DNA from: JAWXTP01 sp044433415
GTDB lineage: Bacteria; Bacteroidota; Bacteroidia; Bacteroidales; Rikenellaceae
Length of the DNA: 21,089 nt
Direction: 5' to 3'
Assembly (NCBI GenBank): GCA_044433415.1
Contig: JAWXTP010000044.1
Coordinates: 1 to 21,089 of the forward strand
This document shows positions 15,325-21,089 of the stretch, one piece after another (positions within the stretch are counted from its first letter, which is position 1; the number at the start of each line of letters is the position of its first letter). The notes under the pieces are model-generated. The model searched no databases. It worked only from the letters and a program-made list of their open reading frames with translations, and was not told where the DNA came from. The translations under genes and the position numbers were made by a program.

Positions 15325-17439
15325 ATGTGGAACGAGATATTTAATAGAGATATAAAATTTTTATCTGGTGTAGGAGAAAGACGTGCTACATTGATGGCTA
15401 GTGAGTTAGGGATCGTAACTTTTAAGGACTTACTATATAATTTCCCTTACAGATATATTGATAAAACAAAAATCTACAAGATAGGTGAACTCTACAGAGA
15501 GACAGGAGTTTACACTCAGGTGAAAGCACGTATTGAGAGTGTGCAAGTTGTTGGTGGAGAGTCCAAGAATAGACTTGTGGTTAGGGTTGCTGACGATACG
15601 GGAGCAGCTGAGATGTTATGGTTTGCAGGTATCTCGTGGGTACAGCAAAGGCTTACTATAGGTCGTGAGATGGTATTTTTTGGTAAGTATACAGTTTTCA
15701 ACAATAGAGTTTCTTTTGTGCATCCTGAAATGGATATTCCTCTTGTTGAAGAGTTTAATAAAAAACCTCTTACCTATGGCATATATAGCTTTACGGAGAA
15801 GTCTAGTAAAGCGGGTGTAAATACTAAATTTATTTCTAGTAGTGTTGCCACCCTATGGGGTATAGTAGCTAATTACATAGAGGAAACCTTACCCCAATAC
15901 ATAATAAAACAATTTAACCTGATGCCCCTAAAGCAGGCTTTATATAACCTGCATTTCCCTCAGTCTAATGAGTTGCTTGCTCAGGCAGAATATCGTATAA
16001 AATTTGAGGAGCTGTTAGCTTTACAGCTTTCGATTTTACGTATGCGTAGTATAAGGATAGGCAAAAAGGGAGGTTATATTTTTGAAAAGGTAGGTGATAT
16101 ATTCAATGAGTTCTACAGCAGTAAGCTGCCTTTTCCTCTTACGGGTGCTCAAAAAAGGGTGGTGAAAGAAATTCGTAAAGACACCGTGTCAGGTAAGCAG
16201 ATGAATAGGCTCTTGCAGGGTGATGTAGGTTCTGGGAAGACCATAGTAGCACTACTAGCGATGTTATTAGCTGTAGATAATGGTTTTCAGGCTTGTATGA
16301 TGGCACCTACTGAGATACTTGCCAATCAGCATCTTGTGTCTCTACTTGAGATTACCGAAGGTTTAGGGATTAAGATAGAGCTTCTTACAGGGTCTACACG
16401 TAAGAAAAAAAGAAGACTAATAGACGAGCAGTTAATGAGTGGTGAGATAAATATTCTTATAGGGACTCACGCTTTGATAGAAGATAACGTACGTTTTAAC
16501 AACTTAGGGTTTGTAATTATTGATGAGCAGCATCGTTTTGGTGTGGAACAGCGTTCTAGGTTATGGTCTAAGAGTTTAACGCCTCCTCATATTTTAGTGA
16601 TGAGTGCTACACCCATACCGCGAACCTTAGCAATGACTATTTATGGTGATTTAGACGTTTCAATAATTGATGAGTTACCTCCAGGACGTAAACCTATACA
16701 GACGAGTCATTATTTTGACAATTCAAGGATGGCAGTTTTTGGGTTTATGCGTCGTGAAATAGAAAAGGGTAGGCAGGTTTATGTGGTTTATCCTCTAATA
16801 AAGGAGTCCGAGAAGATGGACTATAAAAACATAGAAGATGGCTATGAGAGCATAGTGCGAGCTTTCCCTCATCCTGAATTTGTGACTACTATAGTGCATG
16901 GAAAGATGAAAGCAGAGGATAAGGAATATGGCATGCAGATGTTCAAGAATGGTCAAGCGCATATCATGGTAGCGACTTCTGTGATAGAGGTAGGCGTTAA
17001 TGTCCCTAATGCTAGTGTGATGGTTATTGAGAGTGCTGAGCGATTTGGACTGTCTCAGCTTCATCAGCTTAGAGGTCGTGTAGGTAGAGGTGCAGAGCAG
17101 TCTCACTGTATTCTTATGAGTAGTCATAAATTGTCCGCAGTAGGCAAGAAACGCCTGAAAGCTATGACTGAAACTACAGATGGCTTTGAGCTTGCTGAAC
17201 TTGACCTTAAGATAAGGGGTTACGGAGACTTAGAGGGTACTAAACAAAGTGGTGATGTGCTAGATCTGAAATTAGCGCGTATAAGCAAAGATACAGAATT
17301 GCTAAGCCTAGTAAGAGAAGTGGCCTTAGTGATATTAGATAAAGACCCTTTGCTAACTGCTGCTGATAATGCATTGTTGCTAAAACTATGCAGTACTGCT
17401 AAACCTGATAAGGATATAGATTTTAGTTTGATATCTTAG
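15325..17439 (+). CDS. recG: ATP-dependent DNA helicase RecG
   Basis: Branch-migrating helicase that regresses stalled forks and processes Holliday junctions. A 704-residue protein. The N-terminal wedge (OB-fold) domain spans about 1-230 (FLSGVGERRATLMASELGI, LLYNFPYRY, VVRVADDTGAAEMLWF). Helicase motifs follow: LTGAQKRVVKEI, Walker A GDVGSGKT (Lys305), the MMAPTEILANQH motif, DEQHRFG (Asp400 to His403, the RecG version of the DEAD box), MSATPIPRTLAMT, VATSVIEVGVNVPNA and QLRGRVGRG. The C-terminal LKIRGYGDLEGTKQSG is typical RecG. Length matches other Bacteroidota RecG. It follows the TonB-like gene by 58 bases and could be read from that promoter. Confidence 0.97.
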   Translation: MWNEIFNRDIKFLSGVGERRATLMASELGIVTFKDLLYNFPYRYIDKTKIYKIGELYRETGVYTQVKARIESVQVVGGESKNRLVVRVADDTGAAEMLWFAGISWVQQRLTIGREMVFFGKYTVFNNRVSFVHPEMDIPLVEEFNKKPLTYGIYSFTEKSSKAGVNTKFISSSVATLWGIVANYIEETLPQYIIKQFNLMPLKQALYNLHFPQSNELLAQAEYRIKFEELLALQLSILRMRSIRIGKKGGYIFEKVGDIFNEFYSSKLPFPLTGAQKRVVKEIRKDTVSGKQMNRLLQGDVGSGKTIVALLAMLLAVDNGFQACMMAPTEILANQHLVSLLEITEGLGIKIELLTGSTRKKKRRLIDEQLMSGEINILIGTHALIEDNVRFNNLGFVIIDEQHRFGVEQRSRLWSKSLTPPHILVMSATPIPRTLAMTIYGDLDVSIIDELPPGRKPIQTSHYFDNSRMAVFGFMRREIEKGRQVYVVYPLIKESEKMDYKNIEDGYESIVRAFPHPEFVTTIVHGKMKAEDKEYGMQMFKNGQAHIMVATSVIEVGVNVPNASVMVIESAERFGLSQLHQLRGRVGRGAEQSHCILMSSHKLSAVGKKRLKAMTETTDGFELAELDLKIRGYGDLEGTKQSGDVLDLKLARISKDTELLSLVREVALVILDKDPLLTAADNALLLKLCSTAKPDKDIDFSLIS

Positions 17440-17455
17440 GTGGTAGGTTTGCTCT

Positions 17456-17568
17456 ATAAGCTCCAACCTGCTGAGCTAGTTCGAGGTTGCGGAACAAGCC
17501 CGCAATGACGAGTTATGCATGGTAATAGGCATTGGTGCTGTGGTTGATGTAATGGTAAAGGAGCTTAT
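17456..17568. repeat. Structured intergenic segment 3' of recG
   Basis: Perfect 9-bp ends ATAAGCTCC (17456-17464) and GGAGCTTAT (17560-17568) enclose two small stems: CAACCT/AGGTTG and TTGCGG/CCGCAA. It begins 17 bases after the recG stop codon. GGCATTGGTGCTGTGGTTG (17528-17546) resembles a segment near 8711 ahead of thrA. The rest of 17440-17701 shows no gene. A shared TGCCGTAGGAACC (17656-17668) recurs as TGCCGTGGGAACC near 18792. Confidence 0.5.
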
Positions 17569-17701
17569 GCAGAAATAATTTTTTATTTAAAGCCTAAAGA
17601 GGTATAGATAATAAATTTTAATATTTTTGAATTTATCAGTTTCACCTTTGTAATGTGCCGTAGGAACCCTAATTGGATAACATAATAAAAATAAACTGAC
17701 A

Positions 17702-18748
17702 ATGAATAACAAAAAAATAGAACGCATATCACACGTATTAATAAACATATTATTATCACGCTTTGATTCATTCCCAGAAGACGCTATTGAAAATAGAAAT
17801 TCTCCGTTTCAAGAGTCTTTCCTAAAGGCTCTTGTCAGTAAACTTGAAGGTGATGTGTCACGTATACCGTATTTTATAACACTGAGTAGTTGGATGCACG
17901 GCTTGAATACAACTATGTGGCAAAAATATTTTGAAAAAACTGCGCATATTCTTTCTGACGGAGAAAAAAAGGAATATACGGCTAAAAAGTTGGGACTTCT
18001 GAAAATTACGAAACTACAATCTATAAAAATCGGTGAGATAATGTCCGATTTGTATAATGATTCATTCATTCCTGATGTAAACAGAGAAGAACAGCTTATA
18101 TATTCACTGGATAGGGGAGAAGAAGTTGAGACAACAGGTTTTTCAGCTGATGTTTTCTATGAAACAAAAGATGAAGTTGTTGCTATAGAAATGAAGTCTG
18201 TAAAACCTAATTCTGGTGAAATGAAAGCAGAAAAGAAAAAGATTTTGGAAGGGAAAACAGCCTTAAAGCGTTTATATCCAAATAAGAAAGTTAAGTTTTA
18301 TATTGGATTTCCTTTTGATCCAACAGGTAATGGTGTTGAATATGATAAAGCGCGTTTTGCAAGTTCAGTTATTAATCTTACTAAGAGTTTTGCTTATGAT
18401 GAAATGTTGTTAAGTGGTGAATTATGGGATATGTTGTCTGGTACAAAAGGAACTATGCAAGTGTTATTAGATATAATTAATAGTATAGCAACCTTAGATT
18501 TTAAAGATAAATATGATTATATAAATGATCCATTAAATAGAGATACTACAAAGTATAAAGATATTTTAAGCTCATGGCATTTGTATGATGAATTGTACGT
18601 TTTAGATAATATAGCAAAATTAACAGAATTGTCATCTAATAATAAGTCATTACAAAAATTGTTGTATAGTCCACTGTTTGATAGTAGGGGAAATTATAAG
18701 TTAAACAGGGTAAGCGACTTAAGGGAACTTCTAAAAACTGGGTTTTAA
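17702..18748 (+). CDS. TdeIII-like type II restriction endonuclease, orphan
   Basis: A 348-residue protein with a PD-(D/E)XK nuclease core: Asp150 in GFSADVFYETKDE, and Glu163 and Lys165 in VVAIEMKSVKPN, followed by GEMKAEKKKILEGKTALK and KVKFYIGFPFDPTG. The N-terminal NSPFQESFL...HGLNTTMWQKYFEK and GEIMSDLYNDSFIPD resemble, from memory, the TdeIII family of restriction enzymes; this assignment needs a profile search. The nuclease call is firmer than the family call. No DNA methyltransferase gene is adjacent: recG is upstream and a toxin-antitoxin operon downstream. The gene looks more AT-rich than recG. Its last nine codons and stop lie inside an arm of an inverted-repeat element (18719-18899), so its C-terminus may have been altered by insertion. 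No clear promoter. Confidence 0.65.
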   Translation: MNNKKIERISHVLINILLSRFDSFPEDAIENRNSPFQESFLKALVSKLEGDVSRIPYFITLSSWMHGLNTTMWQKYFEKTAHILSDGEKKEYTAKKLGLLKITKLQSIKIGEIMSDLYNDSFIPDVNREEQLIYSLDRGEEVETTGFSADVFYETKDEVVAIEMKSVKPNSGEMKAEKKKILEGKTALKRLYPNKKVKFYIGFPFDPTGNGVEYDKARFASSVINLTKSFAYDEMLLSGELWDMLSGTKGTMQVLLDIINSIATLDFKDKYDYINDPLNRDTTKYKDILSSWHLYDELYVLDNIAKLTELSSNNKSLQKLLYSPLFDSRGNYKLNRVSDLRELLKTGF

Positions 18749-18899
18749 CGCTTTCGGATTTTAAAGCTTCATCTTTGAACTTTTATAAATATGCCGTGGG
18801 AACCACCATGCCTGTATTTATAAAACTCCAACTCCAACTCCAAATCTAAAACTTTAAAATTCGAAATCGAATAAAACCAGTTTATAGAACTCCCCTTAA
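18719..18899. mobile_element. MITE-like inverted-repeat element, long copy
   Basis: The arm 18719-18766 and the reverse complement of 18852-18899 agree at 39 of 48 positions, both beginning TTAAGGG. An inner perfect 11-bp repeat TTTTATAAATA / TATTTATAAAA (18781-18791, 18815-18825) encloses GTGGGAACCAC. AACTCC is repeated three times near 18825-18842. The arm shares 18 identical bases (CTTTAAAATTCGAAATCG) with the 67-nt insert in hairpin element D. It overlaps the end of the restriction gene. No transposase is encoded, so it would be non-autonomous. In the rest of 18749-19192 I see a G/T-rich stretch (18901-18978), a terminator, a partial hipB promoter copy, AT-rich DNA and a heptamer array, but no gene. 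Confidence 0.7.
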
Positions 18900-18978
18900 T
18901 GTAATATGTGTATGTGTAGACTTGGTTGTGTGGGATTTGATTGTTAATGGATTTGAGTGTTAAGGATGTTGTAAAAAT

Positions 18979-19030
18979 GTATTACCTAAAAAAGTTGACT
19001 CCAAAAGGAGTCAACTTTTTTAGGTAATAC
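18979..19030. terminator. Bidirectional terminator between restriction gene and hipBST
   Basis: A perfect 24-bp stem (18979-19002 with 19007-19030) with loop AAAA. The inner GTTGACTCC/GGAGTCAAC core is flanked by A6 and T6, so both strands read as a GC stem followed by a T tract. It would end the + transcript of the restriction gene and the - transcript of hipBST. Confidence 0.92.
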
Positions 19031-19080
19031 AGATAGTTTCATAATTTTAAAATTATACCCAAAGTGTAGTATTTTTTGTT
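19031..19080 (-). repeat. Partial, recombined copy of the hipB promoter region
   Basis: 19031-19060 matches 20642-20671, and 19050-19080 matches 20702-20733. The join falls exactly in the repeated AAATTATACCC, so the 41 bases carrying the TATATTTG promoter are missing. The hipB start codon position is kept (CAT at 19041-19043) but only an 18-codon frame follows on the - strand, running into the terminator hairpin. It may be the remnant of a second hipBST locus. Confidence 0.75.
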
Positions 19081-19153
19081 GTTGATGGTGATAAGCGGCA
19101 AGCGTGGAAATTATTCACAAAATCTTCACAAAATTTTCTCAGAATTTTTAGTC

Positions 19154-19197
19154 GCTTGTCGCACCTATCACCTAAGACCTAAGACCTAAGGCCTACA
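19154..19197 (-). repeat. GCTTGTCG-anchored heptamer repeat, copy 3 (3' of hipT)
   Basis: GCTTGTCG (19154-19161) is followed by ACCTATC, ACCTAAG three times, and GCCTACA (19163-19197). On the - strand each unit contains TAG, and the first TAG is the hipT stop codon. The unit sequence differs from copies 1 and 2 but the 7-nt period and anchor are the same. A near inverted partner of the anchor, GCGGCAAGCG, lies at 19095-19104. Confidence 0.75.
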
Positions 19198-20122
19198 ACC
19201 TCCCTATTCTCTCTTGAATAATCGCTTTATATTGCTCTTTCATCTCTTGTGTTAGGAATGATATGTCAATCATTGCATTCCATTTTTCAACCATTTTTGT
19301 GAACTTCACAAAAATTTTATCCATAACCATTGGCTCAATTTCAGAGACCTGCATAGCCTTCACAAAGTCAGAACGGGAGATTTTTCTTTTTCGCCCATTT
19401 AAAGTCAAGGCTAACTCCTCATTATCACTTGGCAGCACAAGAGCAGTTGATACTAAATCATAGGCTGGTGAGAGACGATGTGCACTTCCTAGTAATGAGT
19501 AATTTTTAAGATGCATATCAGCATTTCCCACTATCCATGAGAATAATACTTGTTCCCAGTAATTTACAACATCTAGTTTTGGAGTAGATGAATATTTTAA
19601 TATTAACTTTGCAATCTGCTCATAAGAGCCTTTGTATTTATACTCAGTAAGACGTTGCGAAAGTTGGCACATATCCTCCATAGGGAGCTTTGAACTATCA
19701 TCCTTACGGTCAAAACGTTTAGTTAGATAACATAACTCTCCATCTGCAAAACGTATTAGGGAATGTTGTGCTGTTTCGATTTTTGCTAACTCAGCAAGAT
19801 GCATTGTTAAATCCTCTACTTCTGGGAGCATAGGGTAATGGTCGCTCTGTGGTTTTAAGATATACGTACCCCAAAGACCAACTATTGTGAATCTTTCAGG
19901 CTCATTTCGTTTGCCTCTACTAAGTTGTAGAGATAGTTTTGCTTGCACACCAGTAACTGTAGTTTGTGAACGTATTACCTGAGTTGCTAGTTTCTTTATT
20001 TCATTACGTTGATATGGTAGGCTCGGTATTTTTGTTGAGCCAAATATTTTCTTAGTACAATGAGGGTGAAAGTCTACTTGTCCCTCTCTTAGCTCCTTAT
20101 AACAGTATAGGCATTTATTCAT
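19193..20122 (-). CDS. hipT: HipT-type Ser/Thr kinase toxin (HipA C-terminal family)
   Basis: A 309-residue HipA-fold kinase lacking the N-terminal subdomain, which is encoded separately by the upstream gene. A short zinc-ribbon-like start (Cys4, Cys7, His19, Cys22) precedes the kinase. The nucleotide loop is TTVTGVQAKLSL (54-65). The catalytic loop GNADMHLKN carries Asp202 and Asn207, and SPAYDLVST carries Asp222, the metal-binding DFG-like Asp, so the active site looks intact. E. coli HipA phosphorylates GltX and HipT of EPEC phosphorylates TrpS; the target here is unknown. The loop has Thr55-Val-Thr57 where, as I recall, HipT has two autophosphorylated Ser. It overlaps hipS by 8 bases (ATGAATAA), implying coupling. 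Its stop lies in a heptamer repeat. Confidence 0.85.
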   Translation of the reverse strand: MNKCLYCYKELREGQVDFHPHCTKKIFGSTKIPSLPYQRNEIKKLATQVIRSQTTVTGVQAKLSLQLSRGKRNEPERFTIVGLWGTYILKPQSDHYPMLPEVEDLTMHLAELAKIETAQHSLIRFADGELCYLTKRFDRKDDSSKLPMEDMCQLSQRLTEYKYKGSYEQIAKLILKYSSTPKLDVVNYWEQVLFSWIVGNADMHLKNYSLLGSAHRLSPAYDLVSTALVLPSDNEELALTLNGRKRKISRSDFVKAMQVSEIEPMVMDKIFVKFTKMVEKWNAMIDISFLTQEMKEQYKAIIQERIGRL

Positions 20123-20447
20123 AATTCACCTCCTCAATTGGTTCAACACTAACTGCACCAATACAATCCTTACAACAAGCAAGTAGTAAAGAAAAACGGT
20201 CTCTATTATTTATTTTCCAACTGCTTACAGCAATATCCAATAACCATCCTTCGGGTATCAAACCATCGAAGAATGGAAATAGCACTCTTTCATAATAAGG
20301 TTCATGACTTAAAGGCATAGTTAAAGATATTGGTTCTGCTGAGTCAGAGGAAAGGTAATTGTTGTCGTATTCAAAGGTATAGCCTTCGTCAGTTTCGGAT
20401 AGTATACCAGCTACTCGATCTAGGTAGTAAATGGTTGCTTGTCTCAT
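20115..20447 (-). CDS. hipS: HipS-type antitoxin (free HipA N-terminal domain)
   Basis: A 110-residue protein equal to the N-terminal subdomain of HipA (Couple_hipA family): VAGILSETDEGYTFEY, ISLTMPLS, LFPFFDGLIPEGWLLDIA, and the end CKDCIGAVSV. In the EPEC HipBST system the separate HipS protein, not HipB, neutralises the kinase by inserting a Trp into its active site; Trp68 here sits in the matching PEGW region (alignment by eye). The start codon overlaps the hipB stop (TAATG) and the end overlaps hipT, so the three genes are one translationally coupled unit. Both halves have clean starts and stops, so this is a genuine split rather than a frameshifted hipA. Confidence 0.82.
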   Translation of the reverse strand: MRQATIYYLDRVAGILSETDEGYTFEYDNNYLSSDSAEPISLTMPLSHEPYYERVLFPFFDGLIPEGWLLDIAVSSWKINNRDRFSLLLACCKDCIGAVSVEPIEEVNYE

Positions 20448-20653
20448 TATTTGTCATTTTTAGGTAGTTGTACAACACCAAATTGCGCTCCAAACATCGC
20501 TAGAACTTGGTTTACTTTGTCAAAACGCAGGTTTTGTTTCCCTTGTTCCAAATCACGAATAAATCTAAGCCCTACACCCGATTTGTCAGATAACTCAACC
20601 TGTGTTAACTTATATTCTTTTCGCTTTGTTTTTACATATTTAGATAGTTCCAT
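20447..20653 (-). CDS. hipB: HipB-type XRE-family antitoxin / repressor
   Basis: A 68-residue helix-turn-helix protein: KTKRKEYKLTQVELSDKSGVGLRFIRDLEQGKQNLRFDKVNQVLAMFG is the XRE fold with the TQxELSxxSGV recognition region. It should dimerise on the GGGTATAAT operators around its own promoter and repress the operon, alone or with HipS-HipT. The C-terminal VVQLPKNDK tail is short. It is the first gene of the operon; its stop codon TAA shares a base with the hipS ATG. Confidence 0.9.
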   Translation of the reverse strand: MELSKYVKTKRKEYKLTQVELSDKSGVGLRFIRDLEQGKQNLRFDKVNQVLAMFGAQFGVVQLPKNDK

Positions 20654-20660
20654 AATTTCA

Positions 20661-20715
20661 AAATTATACCCGTTATGCTACAAATATAGTGAAAAATATT
20701 GAAATTATACCCAAA
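20661..20715 (-). promoter_or_regulatory. hipBST promoter with two operator repeats
   Basis: On the - strand the -7 box TATATTTG lies at 20688-20681, 28 bases before the hipB ATG. Two identical GGGTATAATTT sites flank it: 20712-20702 upstream and 20671-20661 between promoter and start codon, 41 bases apart. The second site continues as the palindrome ATAATTT-TG-AAATTAT, touching the start codon. This is a typical layout for an autoregulated toxin-antitoxin operon. Binding by HipB is inferred. Confidence 0.75.
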
Positions 20716-20736
20716 GTGTAGTATTTTTTTGTTAAT

Positions 20737-20822
20737 GGCGACAATCTTTCCACGCTTGTCGCCTAATTCATCATTCATCATTTGCTTGTCGCGACCCTGT
20801 CAGACCCTGTTTGACCAGGTAA
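20737..20822 (+). repeat. GCTTGTCG repeats with hairpin, heptamers and decamers
   Basis: GGCGACAA (20737-20744) pairs with TTGTCGCC (20756-20763). The anchor GCTTGTCG (20754-20761) is followed by ATTCATC twice (20766-20779) and a second anchor (20784-20791). Three related 10-nt units, GACCCTGTCA, GACCCTGTTT and GACCAGGTAA, follow at 20793-20822. TTTCCACGCTTGTCGCCT here also occurs at 152-169. No gene is seen from 20654 to the window end. Confidence 0.65.
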
Positions 20823-20836
20823 CTGTTTTTAAAAAA

Positions 20837-20869
20837 AATCCCCATGAAGCTCGATGCTTCATGGGGATT
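20837..20869 (-). terminator. Terminator hairpin adjoining element D
   Basis: A perfect 14-bp stem (20837-20850 with 20856-20869), loop TCGAT. On the - strand it is followed by eight T, so it would terminate a - strand transcript entering from beyond 21089 through element D. It corresponds to 11394-11426 beside element C, with three compensated base-pair changes. Confidence 0.85.
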
Positions 20870-20875
20870 AATATT

Positions 20876-21089
20876 TAGCGTCCACGATTGTCCGCTTTTT
20901 TCAAGAATGGTCTAGGGAGCCTCTAACAGCTATGCTTTAAAATTCGAAATCGTTTAAAGCCTAGCTATTAGAGTCCCCCTTGATTTTTTGCGTTTTTCGG
21001 AAAAGAACGCGGAGCAACCTCGAGGTTGTGAGCACTTCTTTTTCGGAAAAGGTGAAAAATGTAGGCCGTTATTGGAAAAAGCCTTCCCA
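20876..21089 (+). repeat. Long conserved hairpin element, copy D (cut by window end)
   Basis: Starts TAGCGTCCACGATTGTCCGC and runs to the window edge in GCCTTCCCA. On the + strand 20983-21007 pairs with 21036-21060 at 24 of 25 positions, with four G.U and one G-G mismatch. The apex CAACCTCGAGGTTG is a perfect palindrome. It is interrupted by a 67-nt inverted-repeat insert at 20915-20981. By analogy with A-C, a - strand gene should end just beyond the window. Confidence 0.88.
20915..20981. mobile_element. Short inverted-repeat insert inside hairpin element D
   Basis: Copies A and C read straight through GGTCTA/GATTTTTTGCG (A) at this point, while D has 67 extra bases between TCTA and GATTTTTTG. 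The insert is itself an inverted repeat: its 27-base left arm agrees with the reverse complement of the right arm at 23 positions, around AATTCGAAATCG. It shares an 18-base core with the long element at 18719-18899. No target duplication is obvious. Confidence 0.75.

Noticed and set aside
17461..17515. tRNA-like T-arm (AGTTCGAGGTTGCGGAAC)
   Set aside because: No matching acceptor, D or anticodon arms could be drawn.
20115..20447. hipS/hipT as a frameshifted single hipA
   Set aside because: Each half has its own start, the overlaps are the compact kind used for coupling, and the split falls at the known HipS/HipT boundary.
1781..21089. Hairpin elements as integron attC sites (gene followed by a bottom-strand fold)
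   Set aside because: attC sites are not conserved in sequence between cassettes and need RYYYAAC/GTTRRRY ends, which are absent; the neighbours are housekeeping genes and no integrase is present.

Overview
The window looks like a chromosomal segment of a Bacteroidota bacterium, probably Bacteroidales (inference). The evidence is Bacteroidota-type promoter cores (-7 box TAnnTTTG, here TATCTTTG, TATATTTG, TAAATTTG), little sign of Shine-Dalgarno sequences, AT-rich DNA, a fused aspartokinase-homoserine dehydrogenase, a DUF2027-like/Smr protein and a KDO-8-phosphate synthase. No rRNA, tRNA or CRISPR array was seen.

Layout. 1-1714: metK behind a SAM-II-like riboswitch that feeds a leader terminator, with a mutually exclusive antiterminator drawn from the sequence. 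1929-2798 (-): Smr-domain protein, divergent from a tight + operon queA-ygiQ-dnaB-rluA-like (2902-8492). 8780-11221: thrA. 11547-13719 (-): rarA then kdsA. 13843-17439 (+): YfcE-like phosphoesterase, TonB-like protein, recG. 17702-18748: a TdeIII-like restriction endonuclease with no methyltransferase in view. 19193-20653 (-): a three-gene hipB-hipS-hipT kinase toxin-antitoxin operon. Several genes share SAM chemistry: MetK makes SAM, QueA consumes it, and the YgiQ-family enzyme is a radical-SAM protein.

Between the genes lie non-coding repeats. The main one is a family of four long hairpins (A 1781-1902, B 8499-8662, C 11223-11387, D 20876-21089), three of them directly behind a gene stop codon. 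The stems are kept by compensatory changes, and nearly all non-Watson-Crick pairs are G.U on the strand antisense to the preceding gene. This suggests a structured RNA (or single-stranded DNA) made from that strand. C and D carry an extra covarying hairpin beside the element. A second family is an inverted-repeat element: one long copy supplies the last codons of the restriction gene, and one short copy is inserted inside hairpin D. A third is a degenerate 7-nt repeat array anchored by GCTTGTCG, abutting the stop codons of kdsA and hipT. The hipBST promoter region also has a recombined partial copy downstream of hipT.

All calls come from reading the sequence; no database search or folding program was run.
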